The notes under the pieces: generated by a model
The model's database searches: none
Told to the model about the DNA's origin: nothing
What the model saw: the letters and a program-made list of their open reading frames with translations, nothing else
Translations under genes and position numbers: made by a program
Part shown: one piece after another, positions 1-10,448 of the stretch
How the letters are laid out: every line of letters begins with the position of its first letter
Position numbering within the stretch: the stretch's first letter is position 1
Source of the DNA: Bolinopsis microptera
Taxonomy: Eukaryota; Ctenophora; Tentaculata; Lobata; Bolinopsidae
Direction of reading: 5' to 3'
Length of the DNA: 64,000 nucleotides
NCBI RefSeq assembly: GCF_026151205.1
Contig: NC_087078.1
Span: 2,727,675 to 2,791,674, forward strand

Positions 1-936
1 AACGTATGGATATCAAAAATATGATAATGTAAAATTTAAAAATTAATGGTTTGGTATTTATAATTTGATATAATATAACAAATATTTTTTAAACTTTAAA
101 ATAGATACAATTTAAAATTTGAGTGTGAGCTGATGCAATGAATTTAAAGTGGCAATTTAAATGTTAAACGCCGCGCGCTATTTCAAAGAAAAATGAAATT
201 GAGCGCTATTTTACGAGAACATCTATAATTTGGTAAAGAAGCATTTTTAGTAGATTTTGATCGTTTGATTTGGGATCTCGTCAAGTTTATTTATTTATTA
301 TAACAAGAATATTTCTAAGTATAACGCCTTCTATATTCAACCTTAGTCATTGAATATAGTTGATTATCAATCCCAATGCAATAGTTCATAAATTTAGATG
401 GACTCAATGGATAATGACACGGATAATGTCAGTTAAACAAAAATTCAGTAAAACAAAAATTTCAATTTTATGCCATTTATTACAGAGTAAACAAGTTTAC
501 AATAAATCAATTTGATATTTAAAGGAATCCTAATTCAATGTGTAGTATGATTGTCACTCTTTAAATAGATTAGATATAGGTTGACGGGGCAAAGGAGTGT
601 GCGTGCTGTTCGCTATTGCTCACACCAAACGGCAACCTAGTAAATGTTTTGTATGGACACCGGTCTCTATCACGATACAAAATTAGGATTGTAGCATTTA
701 TTGTATAACTTTTAGTGCAGTGGAGGGAGCGGTGTGGTGCATTAATAGAGTGACAGCCTACTGATTTAGAGTTGTTTTTAAGTGAGCATAATGTGTATAT
801 TTTTGGACCTAAAGGCTTTACTATGGCAACTTTAAAATTGGTTCTTTTAATCATTTATTAAATATCACTTTAAAAATATATAAATCTGGTATCGGTTCAC
901 ACTGTGAACCAGTCCTATAAAAAAAAACCCTCTTAA
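1..936. other. AT-rich sequence with no supported gene
   Basis: This stretch is very AT-rich with frequent stops on both strands. I see no splice-flanked exon, RNA gene or transposon terminus. One 94-codon ATG frame on the minus strand (570-854) has no recognisable domain and no intron signals, so I do not call it. Confidence 0.5.
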
Positions 937-2166
937 ATTAAATATTATCTAAATAATAGATACCAGTATGTTAGTGTACTTGGTGAAGAATCAGAGCCTC
1001 TCCCAGTTAAACTAGGCGTACCTCAAGGATCCGTTTTGGGCCCCTTGCTTTTTCTTATCTATATAAATGACATCTATAGATGTAGTACATTAGGAAAATT
1101 TGTACTATTCGCAGATGACACAAACATCTTTGTAGCTGCTGAAACTAAGGAACAAGCATACAAAATAGCGAATGAAATTCTCGACTCTGTGTGCCAATAT
1201 ATGCGCCATAACCTACTGCACATTAATGTTAAAAAATCTTGTTACATGTACTTCTCGCCTACTAAACGTAAGACCATTGATAATACTGAAAATGACTTGA
1301 ATCTAGAAATTGATGGGATCCCGATCAAACAGGTTACTGAAACGAAATTTCTAGGTGTAATTATTGATGACAAACTGAGTTGGACACCTCATATCGAGAA
1401 ACTAACTAAGAAATTAAACAGCATATGTGGCCGCATTTATCGAATAAAAAACTCCCTCCCCAGCCAGCTGTACAAACAGATATACCACACTCTTATTGAA
1501 TCTCATCTAGGATACGGTATAACTGTATGGGGTGGTGTATCAATTAATAAGCTTTCACCACTATTCCTTGCACAGAAGAAATGTGTCCGAATCTTATTTG
1601 GGGACTCGGAAGCATTTAGCGACAAGTTTAAAACTTGTTCTCGTAGCAGGCCAATCCAGTGCAGTATAAACAAGAAAGGTCAAATATCCAATGAATCAAC
1701 TATACCTCACATTAAACCGTGTTCTATATGTATCAGCTTGAGGAAGACTGGTGATAAACAAGCAAGGCCACATCGCTGCCAAATACTTGGGGCAGAATTC
1801 CACTCTAGAGAATCAACAAAACCTATTTTCCAATCTAAGGAACTAATGACAGTACATAACATATATAGATACAGATGCATTACTGAAACAATGAAGATAG
1901 TGAAGAGTCATCAGCCCATATCCATGTATTCTCTCTTTAAGAAGTCTGAGCTCAGAGATGACAGATTTGTGACACCACACTCATCTCACAATTTCGCATA
2001 TAAAGGGGCAAATTTATGGAATAGGTTTCTTGAGCAGTCAAATGCACGTGGTAAAATAGGTTCACTAGGTTCAATTAAATCCCGATTGAAGCTTTCTATC
2101 ATGAAGGCTCAACACCAACCTGACAATATTAACTGGCAGGACTTAAACTTCAACACTTTCCTATGA
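937..2166 (+). mobile_element. 5'-truncated non-LTR retrotransposon (CR1/L2/Jockey-like reverse transcriptase fragment)
   Basis: The frame is open from about 937 (just after an in-frame TAA at 934) to the stop at 2164-2166. It starts inside the reverse transcriptase domain, so no genuine start codon exists. The visible motifs are LGVPQGSVLGPLLFLIYIND (RT block 4/5) and the catalytic FADDTN (about 1108-1125), followed by the thumb-like segment FLGVIIDDKLSW. The C-terminal region has YHTLIESHLGYGITVWGG and ends in the basic tail typical of CR1/L2/Jockey-type LINE ORF2 proteins. The endonuclease, the fingers of the RT and the first catalytic Asp are missing. This is a dead copy, 5'-truncated in the usual way for target-primed insertion. 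I see no poly(A) or clear target duplication; an unrelated inverted-repeat element begins 66 bases downstream. The exact clade is not certain. Confidence 0.85.
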
Positions 2167-2633
2167 AAAGACCCCCATTTATATTTATATATTTTAGATT
2201 TTACACCTGTCACTCACATCATATATGCACCAGGACGTGTTCAAACCTGGTTGGTGGTTTTGTTACATTTCTCCCACTCTTTACTTCTGGGCCCCCAGAT
2301 TGAAATCTGTAACATTTTAAGAAAAACTGAAACTACTGACAAAAACTAGACCCTTTGACTGAGGGCACCCTTGAATCAGTATTTTTTTAACATATTCAGG
2401 TCCTGAGATATAGCAGTTTAGTTGGGGGCCCTGGATATTGAATTTTGTAACACATTTCTATGTTACACTTTTTCAATGAGTTTTTAGAGAAGCTTCTTGA
2501 TAGTTTTTCAAGTTCAGACCAGTTTTTCTAGGTCACAAAGGGTTCCATCAACCATATTCTTGACCAAATTTTGTACTTGGGCCCAAAACATTGAATTCTG
2601 TAACATATTTATGTTTTCACTGCCAAGGTCATA

Positions 2634-4166
2634 TGGTCAAGTTCGGAGACAACCTGTACATTTTTTACTTTTTTAGAAGTGTGTGGTGGAGCCAGCTCAA
2701 CACAGAATGAAACTCCCTGATTATATGGCTGACAAGACATTTTTCAGGACTTTCTCTGAGTAAAAAAAATAAATTAAAAGGTTGAACGGTTGAGCAGATA
2801 CAGGTGGTTTTAAACAAACCCTTAAAAGGTGGAGATTTAAGTGGAGACTGGCTCTGGTTGAAGAAACTTTTGATTAAGGTGGAAAAGGTTATTGGTAACA
2901 CAAACTACATCAAATTTGCAATCTGATGGTTTTATCAATATTTTATTTAAGTGCTCAACCGAGGTGGAGAAATTAAATGCACTTTTCAAAGCTGCTCAAC
3001 CGGGGGTGGAGAAAGGTTTAGAGAATTCTAGGTTAGCTAGAAAGTTGCGTCTCGGTCTTTTCTACTTCCCGTTAAATTTTGTTTTTTCCATTGACGCTCA
3101 ACAGGGTGGAGATCTTTCATTAAGAAACAGTAAAAACCCTGTCAAACATGCCTAAATTCATTGGTTTTATCACTAATTCTAATCTGCTCTGTTAACTGCT
3201 ACTGTAGGGGATCATAAAACTGTTATCCCTTCTGTCTTAAAGCAAAGTGTTCTAGCAAATGAAAAAACTATCAAAGTTGTGAAAAGGTGCTCAACAAGGT
3301 GGGGAAATTGTTGATTAAACATTAAAACATTAAAAAATGCATTAAAACTGGCCCCACCGGGTTGAGTTGAGCTTTGGCAGTTGATTTCTGGAAGAAATAA
3401 CATTGGGTGACCCTTTAGCATGTATACAACTCATCAAACTAGCCATCAACCACTCAACCGCGGTGGAGAACCTTGACATCTGAGGTCAAATTTACGCCAA
3501 AATTTGCCAAATTTGAGTCTCCACCTATGTTGAGTGTACTTTTCAGCAAGGATGCCTGGTAATATGAGTTGGTAGATGATTTAGAATCATTGGTATTGCA
3601 AATGGACTACCACAGTCACTCTACAGCTCCTAAACTACAGAATAACAGATTTTGAACTGCATGTTATGCTGTCTTCACCTCGGTTGAGCCGATTCTGAGG
3701 ATCCTATTCTATGAAATATGATTGGTATAACCCATAATATTAAATATTAGGACTTTGGAGCAATTAAAAAGCATAAGAGGGTTGGTTCTAGTCACTTATA
3801 TTAGCTCATGTAGTCAGTGAGCTGCTCCACCTGTGTTGAGCAGACAAACCTGCTCAACCGGCACTTTTTGAGTACTCACCTGTCTTACGTAACTTTAAAT
3901 TGTGAAATTTGGAGTAAATATTTTTTCATAAGTGATTTACAGCTCCTTTATCTTTGTAATTTTCAGGTGGCCACTGTCTCCACCAAGGTTGAGTTATTTA
4001 AATTTTGAACCCAGATATCATTATAGAAAGGTTAGGAGTATAATATCTGAAGAGCCTGAACCCCTTGGACTGTCAGAGAAATTATAATTAATTTTACCGT
4101 TTATGGCAGTGAAATGAGTGTAATTAGTGACTGATTTTATGTACAGGTTGTCTCCGAACTTGACCA
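2634..4166. mobile_element. Inner terminal-inverted-repeat element (1,533 bp, perfect 28-bp TIRs, TA flanks)
   Basis: Bases 2634-2661 and 4139-4166 are a perfect 28/28 inverted repeat beginning TGGTCAAGTTCGGAGACAAC. TA flanks both sides (2632-2633 and 4167-4168), as expected of a Tc1/mariner-like target duplication. An internal control exists. The host sequence around the insertion matches a second copy of a 318-bp repeat near 4450-4520, and in that copy the sequence runs straight from the left flank to the right flank with no insert. So 2634-4166 behaves as a discrete insertion. No transposase-length frame is present (the longest inside are under 90 codons), so it is non-autonomous. It carries the 18-bp motif array described separately. 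Tc1/mariner affiliation rests on the TA flanks only. Confidence 0.8.
2953..3994. repeat. Array of nine 18-bp motifs RCTCAACCNNGGTGGAGA in two inward-facing halves
   Basis: Forward copies start at 2953, 2994, 3096, 3289 and 3452. Reverse-complement copies lie at about 3518, 3672, 3824 and 3977. All forward copies precede all reverse copies, with the switch near 3490. Degenerate partial copies are seen around 2684, 2780, 2827, 3362 and 3852. Spacing is irregular (41 to 193 bp), so this is not a simple tandem repeat. The half-sites CTCAACC and GGTGGAG are separated by two variable bases, as in a bipartite protein-binding site. The arrangement mirrors the symmetry of the enclosing inverted-repeat element. 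Confidence 0.75.
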
Positions 4167-4170
4167 TATC

Positions 4171-4795
4171 TGGAATATTCAATATATTTTTGTATTGGTA
4201 ACATGGTTTTTAGATTCTCATACAAAATTCTGAAGCAATCCTTATTCATATAATTTGATAAAATGGCTGCGGAACTTGAATTATGTAACATTAGAAATTA
4301 AGTGTATAGAGTATGTACCCTAGTGTGAGGGGTGTTAGGTAAGCTATATTATAGTTTTTGAAGTTCAGACCAGTTTTTCCAGGTCACAAAGGGTTCCATC
4401 AACCATATTCTTGACCAAATTTTGTACTTGGGCCCAAAACATTGAATTTTGTAACATATTTATGTTTTTACTACAAAGCTCATATATTTGGAATGTTCAA
4501 TATATTCTGGTACTGGTAACATGGTTTTTAGATTCTCATACAGAATTGTAAAGCAATCCGTATTCGTATAATTTGATAAAATGGCTGCGGAACTTGAATA
4601 ATGTAACATTAGAAAGTAAATTTATAGAGTATAGTATATAGTATGTATCCTAGTGTGAGGGGTGTTAGGCAAGCTATATTATAGTTTTTGAAGTTCAGAC
4701 CAGTTTGCCTAGGTCATAAAGGGTTCCATCAACCATATTATTGACCATATTTTGTACTTGGGCCCAAAACATTGAATTTTGTAACGTTTTAATGT
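4171..4795 (+). repeat. Two tandem copies of a roughly 318-bp unit within the outer element
   Basis: TGGAATATTCAATATATT at 4171 recurs as TGGAATGTTCAATATATT at 4489, a period of 318 bases. The copies stay alignable through ATGGCTGCGGAACTTGAA, CCTAGTGTGAGGGGTGTTAGG, and AAAGGGTTCCATCAACCATATT to the TGTAAC motif. A partial third copy lies at about 2503-2632, immediately left of the inner insertion. One copy carries a short duplication of GTATAGTATATA near 4630. Confidence 0.8.
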
Positions 4796-5380
4796 TCCGG
4801 TCAAGCATTTTGTACACCAAAATTGTAAAATTTTGTATAAATTACGAGTCAATTGTCACTCTGCCACTTCAGTGGATAAACTCGTGACCTGACATTTTAT
4901 TGTTACAAATTTCAATATATAGGGCCCAATTTCTATTTTCTATACAATTTGATACATAAATTAAACGTTTTTAAATATCCAACCTTTAATCTAATTAGCT
5001 ATATTCATTTGATTAAATTTACCGCGTTCTGTCGTAAATTTAAATTACATTACATTTAAATTGTTACAAAATTCAATAATTTGGTCCCAATTATCATTTT
5101 TTAAATTTGTTAAGTTGTTTCATGTCTTTATTTTAATGCATCAACCAACTTAAAACCAATACTACATCAAACACCTCTGTATAACATACTCATTTGTAAC
5201 CATGTTACGTTATTCAAAGAAATGGGCCTTTTATTGATTATGAGCCATATACCAAGATTGTTGTAATGCCTTTATACAAGAATTGCTGCACTAATAACCT
5301 GGTTTTAGAGTTAAATACATATCCTACACTAGCTGTGGTTGTAACAAACTATAAAGATATCATGAAAACAAGATTTTTCG

Positions 5381-5645
5381 CGGCCAGGTAGCGCAGTTGG
5401 TTAGCCAGCTTTGCAATCGTGAGATTGCGGGTTCAAATCCCACTGCCTGCCTGGTCGTGGGGTGAGTGTCGTTGACATTCAGCTAAGGATCGTGAGTGGT
5501 CTATGCAGCCCCCCGGTCTACTCAGCCGAATACTCGAGAAATCGGGTGTGAGGGTTAAATGAGGAGCTGCACATTGCAGCAAAGTCTCGGGCGAAGAAAG
5601 TATGGTACACACTACCTTAACCGTCACTGGCTAAAAACAAATCCT
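5381..5645 (+). mobile_element. tRNA-derived SINE
   Basis: The head has a perfect A box TAGCGCAGTTGG (5389-5400) and a perfect B box GGTTCAAATCC (5430-5440), 29 bases apart, as in an RNA polymerase III internal promoter. The region does not fold as a working tRNA. The anticodon stem GCAAT/ATTGC would present TGA without the long variable arm of tRNA-Ser, and sequence continues past the acceptor without a 3' end. An unrelated, GC-richer body of about 190 bases follows, ending near GGCTAAAAACAAATCC. It lies inside the outer inverted-repeat element. The 3' limit is approximate and I found no clear target duplication. Confidence 0.7.
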
Positions 5646-6090
5646 TCGGCTTCCTGTAATTGGCTGGTTGCACTTGTGTAACAATATGGCTGTTGGAATA
5701 CTCCGAAGTAAAATAAGTGTCTAGATAAAAAAAAGATGTTACAAAATGTCCATTTTGGGCCTTTTTATGAACTCAAAAGTGGGCCTTTTTTCATTCCGCA
5801 GCTAAGCAAATACCTAAAGTACATTTTTGTGAAGCAAGAATCTTTAGAATTTAATAATTGGCTGAGCCATTGAAAAGTGTAACCAAATGTTACATTTTTC
5901 AATATAACTGGGCCATTTTACAATATTATTCATAGCCGATGACCTGAGACTATTTGTTATGACAATTATAATCATATCTGAAAGTTTCAAGACCATCAAG
6001 TAATTATTAATGGAGTTATTGTAAAAATGAGAAAATCGCCCATTTTGGCAGTGTAACAAAACCACCAACCAGGTTTGAACATGTCCACCA

Positions 6091-7011
6091 CAAAAGAAAA
6101 AAGATTCATTCAATCATTACATTATACACTCACTCCACCACACATGCACACAAAACATTAAAGCAGGTTACACGCGGGTGTAACGTTCACTTTATCCGAA
6201 GGGAAAAATAATACTTTACGTAACGCGCGATTTACGTCTTGGTAGCTAAATTATTCAAGTGCTATTTGTCAGAGCGACACAAATGCGCGAGCGCTTGCGC
6301 GGCTCACCTATCCAACACTCTTGTTTACATCGTATCAGGCAATGATTCAGTTTAATTATGGTAAGGGCACAGCCTGTCAAAAACCCTTTTCGCATGATCC
6401 GTCGACACCGCCTGAAGGTGAATGCATAATAACGGATCATGAACGTACGGAATCAAACGTTAATAAGCTTGCAGCTTCCGATGAAAATGTATTCAACTTT
6501 GTGTCATGCTTGAATTGGTTTTGGACCTCTTCGCAATGCTTTTAATTTATTTATTATTGTTATTTAGTATTATGAGCTGATATGTATATATACATACGGT
6601 ATCTTAAATTAAGCATATAGCGAGCATATTTAACAATTTTTAAGCAATAATGTATTGCGAGCAGCTGTAACTTAAATATCGCATAAAAATCATATAATTA
6701 TAACACAAAACTAAAATTTTATTGGAATCTAGGTTAAACTCAGATAAAATTAATATCAGCCCCTTCGCCACTCTCAGCAGTCAACCAGGGCTCATAAAAG
6801 CTTAACAGCGCCTGGGTCCGTTCACCAACTGTGCTAATGTGAGTGGCGGTGTGGTAAAACCCATTTTAACAGCGTGAATATTTATCAAATATAAGCGCGC
6901 TAGCTGCTAGCATACTTGTATCATTTAATTTTTAATCAAATTTATTCGGATATATATTTATTGATTATGTATTGAATTGGTGATAAATAATAAAATTGTC
7001 TTTTCTCTCTC
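6091..7011. other. Intergenic sequence, no gene supported
   Basis: A moderately GC-rich patch with many CG dinucleotides (about 6165-6310, including GCGCGAGCGCTTGCGCGG) is followed by AT-rich sequence. A short open frame at 6321-6545 has no ATG start and no recognisable content. I see no splice-flanked exon, RNA gene or transposon end. Confidence 0.4.
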
Positions 7012-7019
7012 TTAAAAAC

Positions 7020-7308
7020 CAGTGGCGTAACGAAGGGCCCTGCTGACCCCGCTGTGCAGGGGGGCGCCGTCTTAGGGGGGCGCCAAATCGTCGTTTGAAT
7101 GTGGGACAATTTCGAAAACTTAACTAAAGTACTAGCAAAACTGGGCGTTTTGCTCTAGATACACACTTTTTTAGAGATTTTACCGGCGTATCCTCTTAAA
7201 TCGCCTAATTTGTTCAATTTTAGGGAGGGGCACCAAAAGGAGAGGGGGCGCCAACAGGGCGGCGCTTTTTTCGGCAGGGGGGCGCCAACAGGCAACGTTA
7301 CGCCACTG
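7020..7308. mobile_element. hAT-type MITE (289 bp)
   Basis: Terminal inverted repeats CAGTGGCGTAACG (7020-7032) and CGTTACGCCACTG (7296-7308) are perfect over 13 bases. The 8-bp direct repeat TTAAAAAC flanks the element at 7012-7019 and 7309-7316. An 8-bp target duplication with CAGTG-type termini is the signature of the hAT superfamily. The interior is unusually rich in GGGGGGCGCC-like segments, present several times in both halves, and encodes nothing. The intact target duplication indicates a fairly recent insertion. Confidence 0.9.
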
Positions 7309-7316
7309 TTAAAAAC

Positions 7317-7716
7317 GTCTCAATAATGGAAATAGTCATACAATTAAGAAATGTGGAATGTGCTAGCAAATTTCAAAGGAGTGGGACAATAATGAAGAAA
7401 GGAATCAAAAAGCAGTAGTACCAGTTTCGTTGAGGCCAGTTTGGCCTTAGCACCAAAAAGTTCGGGCCATAGCCACTTCCTACATAGTGTTTGAAACAGA
7501 CATGATCAAAGTAGGTTCAAATCACGAGATTCCCAGGTGAGAATGCTGAGAGGGTGGAGCCTACAAGATTCCCTCTGAATGATCTTCAATTAAGCTCACA
7601 TGTTCTGTCATACCATTCCACAGACATTCCTGAACTCATTAACAATACACTTTTCTTACCGAAAAATAAAACTTCTTAGGGACAGGAGCTTGCACCAAAA
7701 AATAACCAAAAAATAA
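7317..7716. other. Spacer between MITE and LINE, nothing supported
   Basis: No open frame, RNA gene or repeat terminus is recognisable here. It may include the decayed 5' part of the LINE that follows, but I cannot read endonuclease motifs in any frame. Confidence 0.35.
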
Positions 7717-9697
7717 CCTACTTGTAATAGTGTGCAATATCAAACGTCACAAAAATCTGTGGTGATTTTAGAAAGCGTTATCTACAACGAAACTGATAGT
7801 TCTAGAGCATACTTTGCAGCCACTCGCCAACTAGCAGGTATCAAACGTGCTCCAACCATAAGTGTGCATGATGAAAACTCTAACTTCATAGGTACAGACA
7901 CTGGAAAAGCTGCTACACTAAAGAACCACTTTGAAGAGAAGTTCACTGCAAAACATACAGTTGAGCCTATTGACACTTTCTTTGATCAACCTAGTCCTCT
8001 CGCTGACCCTATTACTGCTATTGAAGTTGAGATAGCTGCTAAAGCTTTGAAGAATGGTAGAGCCACTGGGCCTGATGATATCCCAAGTGAATTGATTAAG
8101 TATGCAAACAGAAGTGTATTTCAGAAATATGCAGACTGTATAAATACCGCATTTGAAACAAACACCACCATAACATCTATTGGAAAAGGCAACATTACTC
8201 CACTCCAAAAGCCTAAGAAACCACTTGGTCCAGCAGCAACCATCAGACCTCTCACCCTCTCAAACTGCTCCAGAAAATTACTGTCAATGATTACCCTAAA
8301 ACGTATCCAAGGCAAGCTAGATCAGTACACCGGTCCTACACAAAGTGCTTACAAGAGAGGTAGAAGTTGTGGCGATATAATTTGGTCTCAACGTATGCTA
8401 ACCTCAGTGGTACTTAGAAAGCATTGGAGCTACCACAGAATGAGTATAGACATGTCAAGTGCCTTTGACACCATCAGCAGAGAAACAGTACTCAATGTTC
8501 TTGAAGATGCTGGCTGTACTAGTGATGAAATTAGGATGGTACGGCTCCTACTATCAAACACAGTGTTGAAAGTAAAAGTCAATAATACTGTATCAATTGA
8601 GTTCCAAAGCACAACTGGAGCATTTCAAGGAGATGCACTATCAGGTAATCTATTTACTGTTGTTGAAGCCGCTGCACTTATTCACCTCAGATCTGTACTC
8701 TCCCAAGTATCATCAACACCTTACCCAGTGAATCATCCAATCCCTAATCCTCCTATCTCAGAAGAATTCATGCCACTCGAAACAGGATACTCTGATGATA
8801 TTGACTTTAATAACACTGAACTTGCTCCACTCAAAGAAATGCTTCCTATCGCTAAAGATATATTCCAGCAGTGGGACCTTCATATCAATTCTTCCAAGAC
8901 TGAATTTGTCCATTTTTATTTAGCAGATCCTAAACCCACTGTTAAACGCAAGGTGATTGTTGGAAAAGTGTATAGAGGTGATGAAGAGTGGCGCTCTAAC
9001 AAAACTTTAGGATCGTTGATGTGCACTGTTAAGGATATCAAGAATCGAATATTCCTTGGTAATGTTGCCTTTAGTAAATTTCAGAAAGTTTGGATGAAGA
9101 GCAAGATTTCAGTCCAAAGGAAGATCAAAATCTACGAGGCACAAGTAGTCTCTATTCTACTCTACAACTGCAACTCCTGGGCTGCACCACTAGCTTCGTT
9201 GAATGAACTTGATATTGCTCATCGCAAACACCTCCGAAGAATCCTCAACATCAGATGGCCTACTGGGGTTATTTCTAATGAGGCACTCTATGCTCGTTGT
9301 TATGTCACTCCCTTGTCTGTGAGAGTCTCTAAGTTTCGATGGAGAATGTTAGGACATATCTTAAGAGGACAGGAAGACTCACCAGCATACACCTCTATGT
9401 TATTTGCTATAAATTCTGATATTTTTATGGAAGGGAGACGGGGTAGACCATGTTTAAACTTATTAGATGTTATTAGAAAAGACTTGACTAGTAGAAATCT
9501 TGATATTAGACTTAAGAATTTGACTGATTTCGAAGACCTTAGATTTTTAGCTTTAGATAGGGAGGAGTGGAAGAAGTTAGAAGATGGTTGATGTTTTTGT
9601 TTTCTTTTTTATGCGTTTTGATATCTATAAGGTGCCTAGGATGCTCTTTTAAAGAGATATTTCGTACTTTGAAAGATTTACTACTACTACTACTATC
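7717..9697 (+). mobile_element. Non-LTR retrotransposon with reverse transcriptase and (TAC)n tail, 5'-truncated
   Basis: The frame is open from 7717 (after a TAA) to the TGA at 9589-9591. It encodes about 624 residues with no credible Met start at the 5' end, so the copy is probably truncated. The RT signature runs GRATGPDDIPSELIK, then SIDMSSAFDTISRE (first catalytic Asp), TTGAFQGDALSGNLF and the catalytic TGYSDDIDF. The catalytic box is YSDD instead of the usual Y/FADD, and the QGD block ends in ALSG, where most LINEs have a Pro. The C-terminus has RKHLRRILNIRWP and RVSKFRWRMLGHILRG, seen in RTE/R4-like elements. The 3' untranslated tail ends in TACTACTACTACTAC (about 9677-9697), the simple-repeat tail expected of a target-primed insertion. 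No stop interrupts the RT. The clade is not assigned. Confidence 0.85.
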
Positions 9698-10448
9698 TAC
9701 AGTTGGAGTCACAGCATTTTCAGCCCGCAAAGTTAGCAGAGTTTGTGGAATAAGCAGAATATGACTTCGACAGACTTGGTTCAAAGCATCTATTTGATAG
9801 ACAGTGATTGTGGATTGTGGAAGAGTGGGTCTTGACATAATGAGTGCAGGGTAGTGTCAATGAGGCAGAAAACCATCACTTATATAAGTTGGCTGATCTG
9901 ACAGACTCTGCCAAAAACTTCACGAGTCTGCCTTTTCTATCCACAATCTTTAATCTGTAGTGAACAAGAATAACCTTGACCTTCATATTGTCTGCCTGTG
10001 GCGCCTATATTAATTTATTGTTTGTGTTTCTAAACACAAACATGTACACATGTCCTCTACAAACCACTAACCATCCTACCTACCTGCCGATTTGCAGTAA
10101 TTACAAGTCTTACTACAAACATGCACAGCTTATCAGTTCTATCTGAACATCAGATAGACTGATAAGGTGAACATTTAAAACTTTGCAAAAGCTAGAGTAA
10201 TTCACTGCAACTATTTTAAATTCTTATTTTTCAAGAAACCTGACTCAATCCATTTATCGTTTTCTCACAATCTCATAAAAAATATCTGAAGCATAAAGAG
10301 AGTTACATTGCACTGTACTTTAACCCTTGTAAGAGGGCAGTGAAGGATAACGCTGCTACATCCAGTTCCTGCTAATTTTCACCTTTCTAAACATACCACC
10401 CATATGCCAGATGGAACAAGTATGATGTAGAAGTAAACATACTCAAAC
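9698..10448. other. Upstream region of the unknown six-exon gene
   Basis: No coding exon was found between the LINE tail and the ATG at 10449. It should contain the promoter and 5' untranslated region of the downstream gene, but I see no convincing TATA box or start element. Confidence 0.4.

Larger units (their letters stand above)
2233..6086. mobile_element. Outer terminal-inverted-repeat DNA element (about 3.85 kb, non-autonomous)
   Basis: The ends are an inverted repeat: 2233-2267 against 6052-6086, matching at 34 of 35 positions and starting GGAC(G/A)TGTTCAAACC. The four bases ACCA abut both outer ends (2229-2232 and 6087-6090) and could be a 4-bp target-site duplication. Inside I find no transposase frame. 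Both arms carry repeated TGTAAC-containing motifs: GAATT(N)TGTAAC mostly reads forward in the left two thirds and GTTACAAAATTC in the right part. The element contains an inner inverted-repeat element (2634-4166), about two 318-bp tandem repeats and a tRNA-like SINE. Without the inner insertion it would be about 2.3 kb. The superfamily is not assigned; the ACCA duplication may be chance, but the inverted termini are plain. Confidence 0.75.

Noticed and set aside
570-854. 94-codon minus-strand ATG frame
   Set aside because: No domain, no splice context, chance length.
2953-3994. CRISPR-like array
   Set aside because: Repeats are in both orientations with irregular spacing inside a eukaryotic inverted-repeat element.
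5383-5455. Functional tRNA gene
   Set aside because: A and B boxes are good but the acceptor and anticodon arms do not give a credible isotype, and the sequence continues into a SINE body.
7918-8315. Minus-strand open frames across the second LINE
   Set aside because: Antisense shadows of the reverse transcriptase frame.
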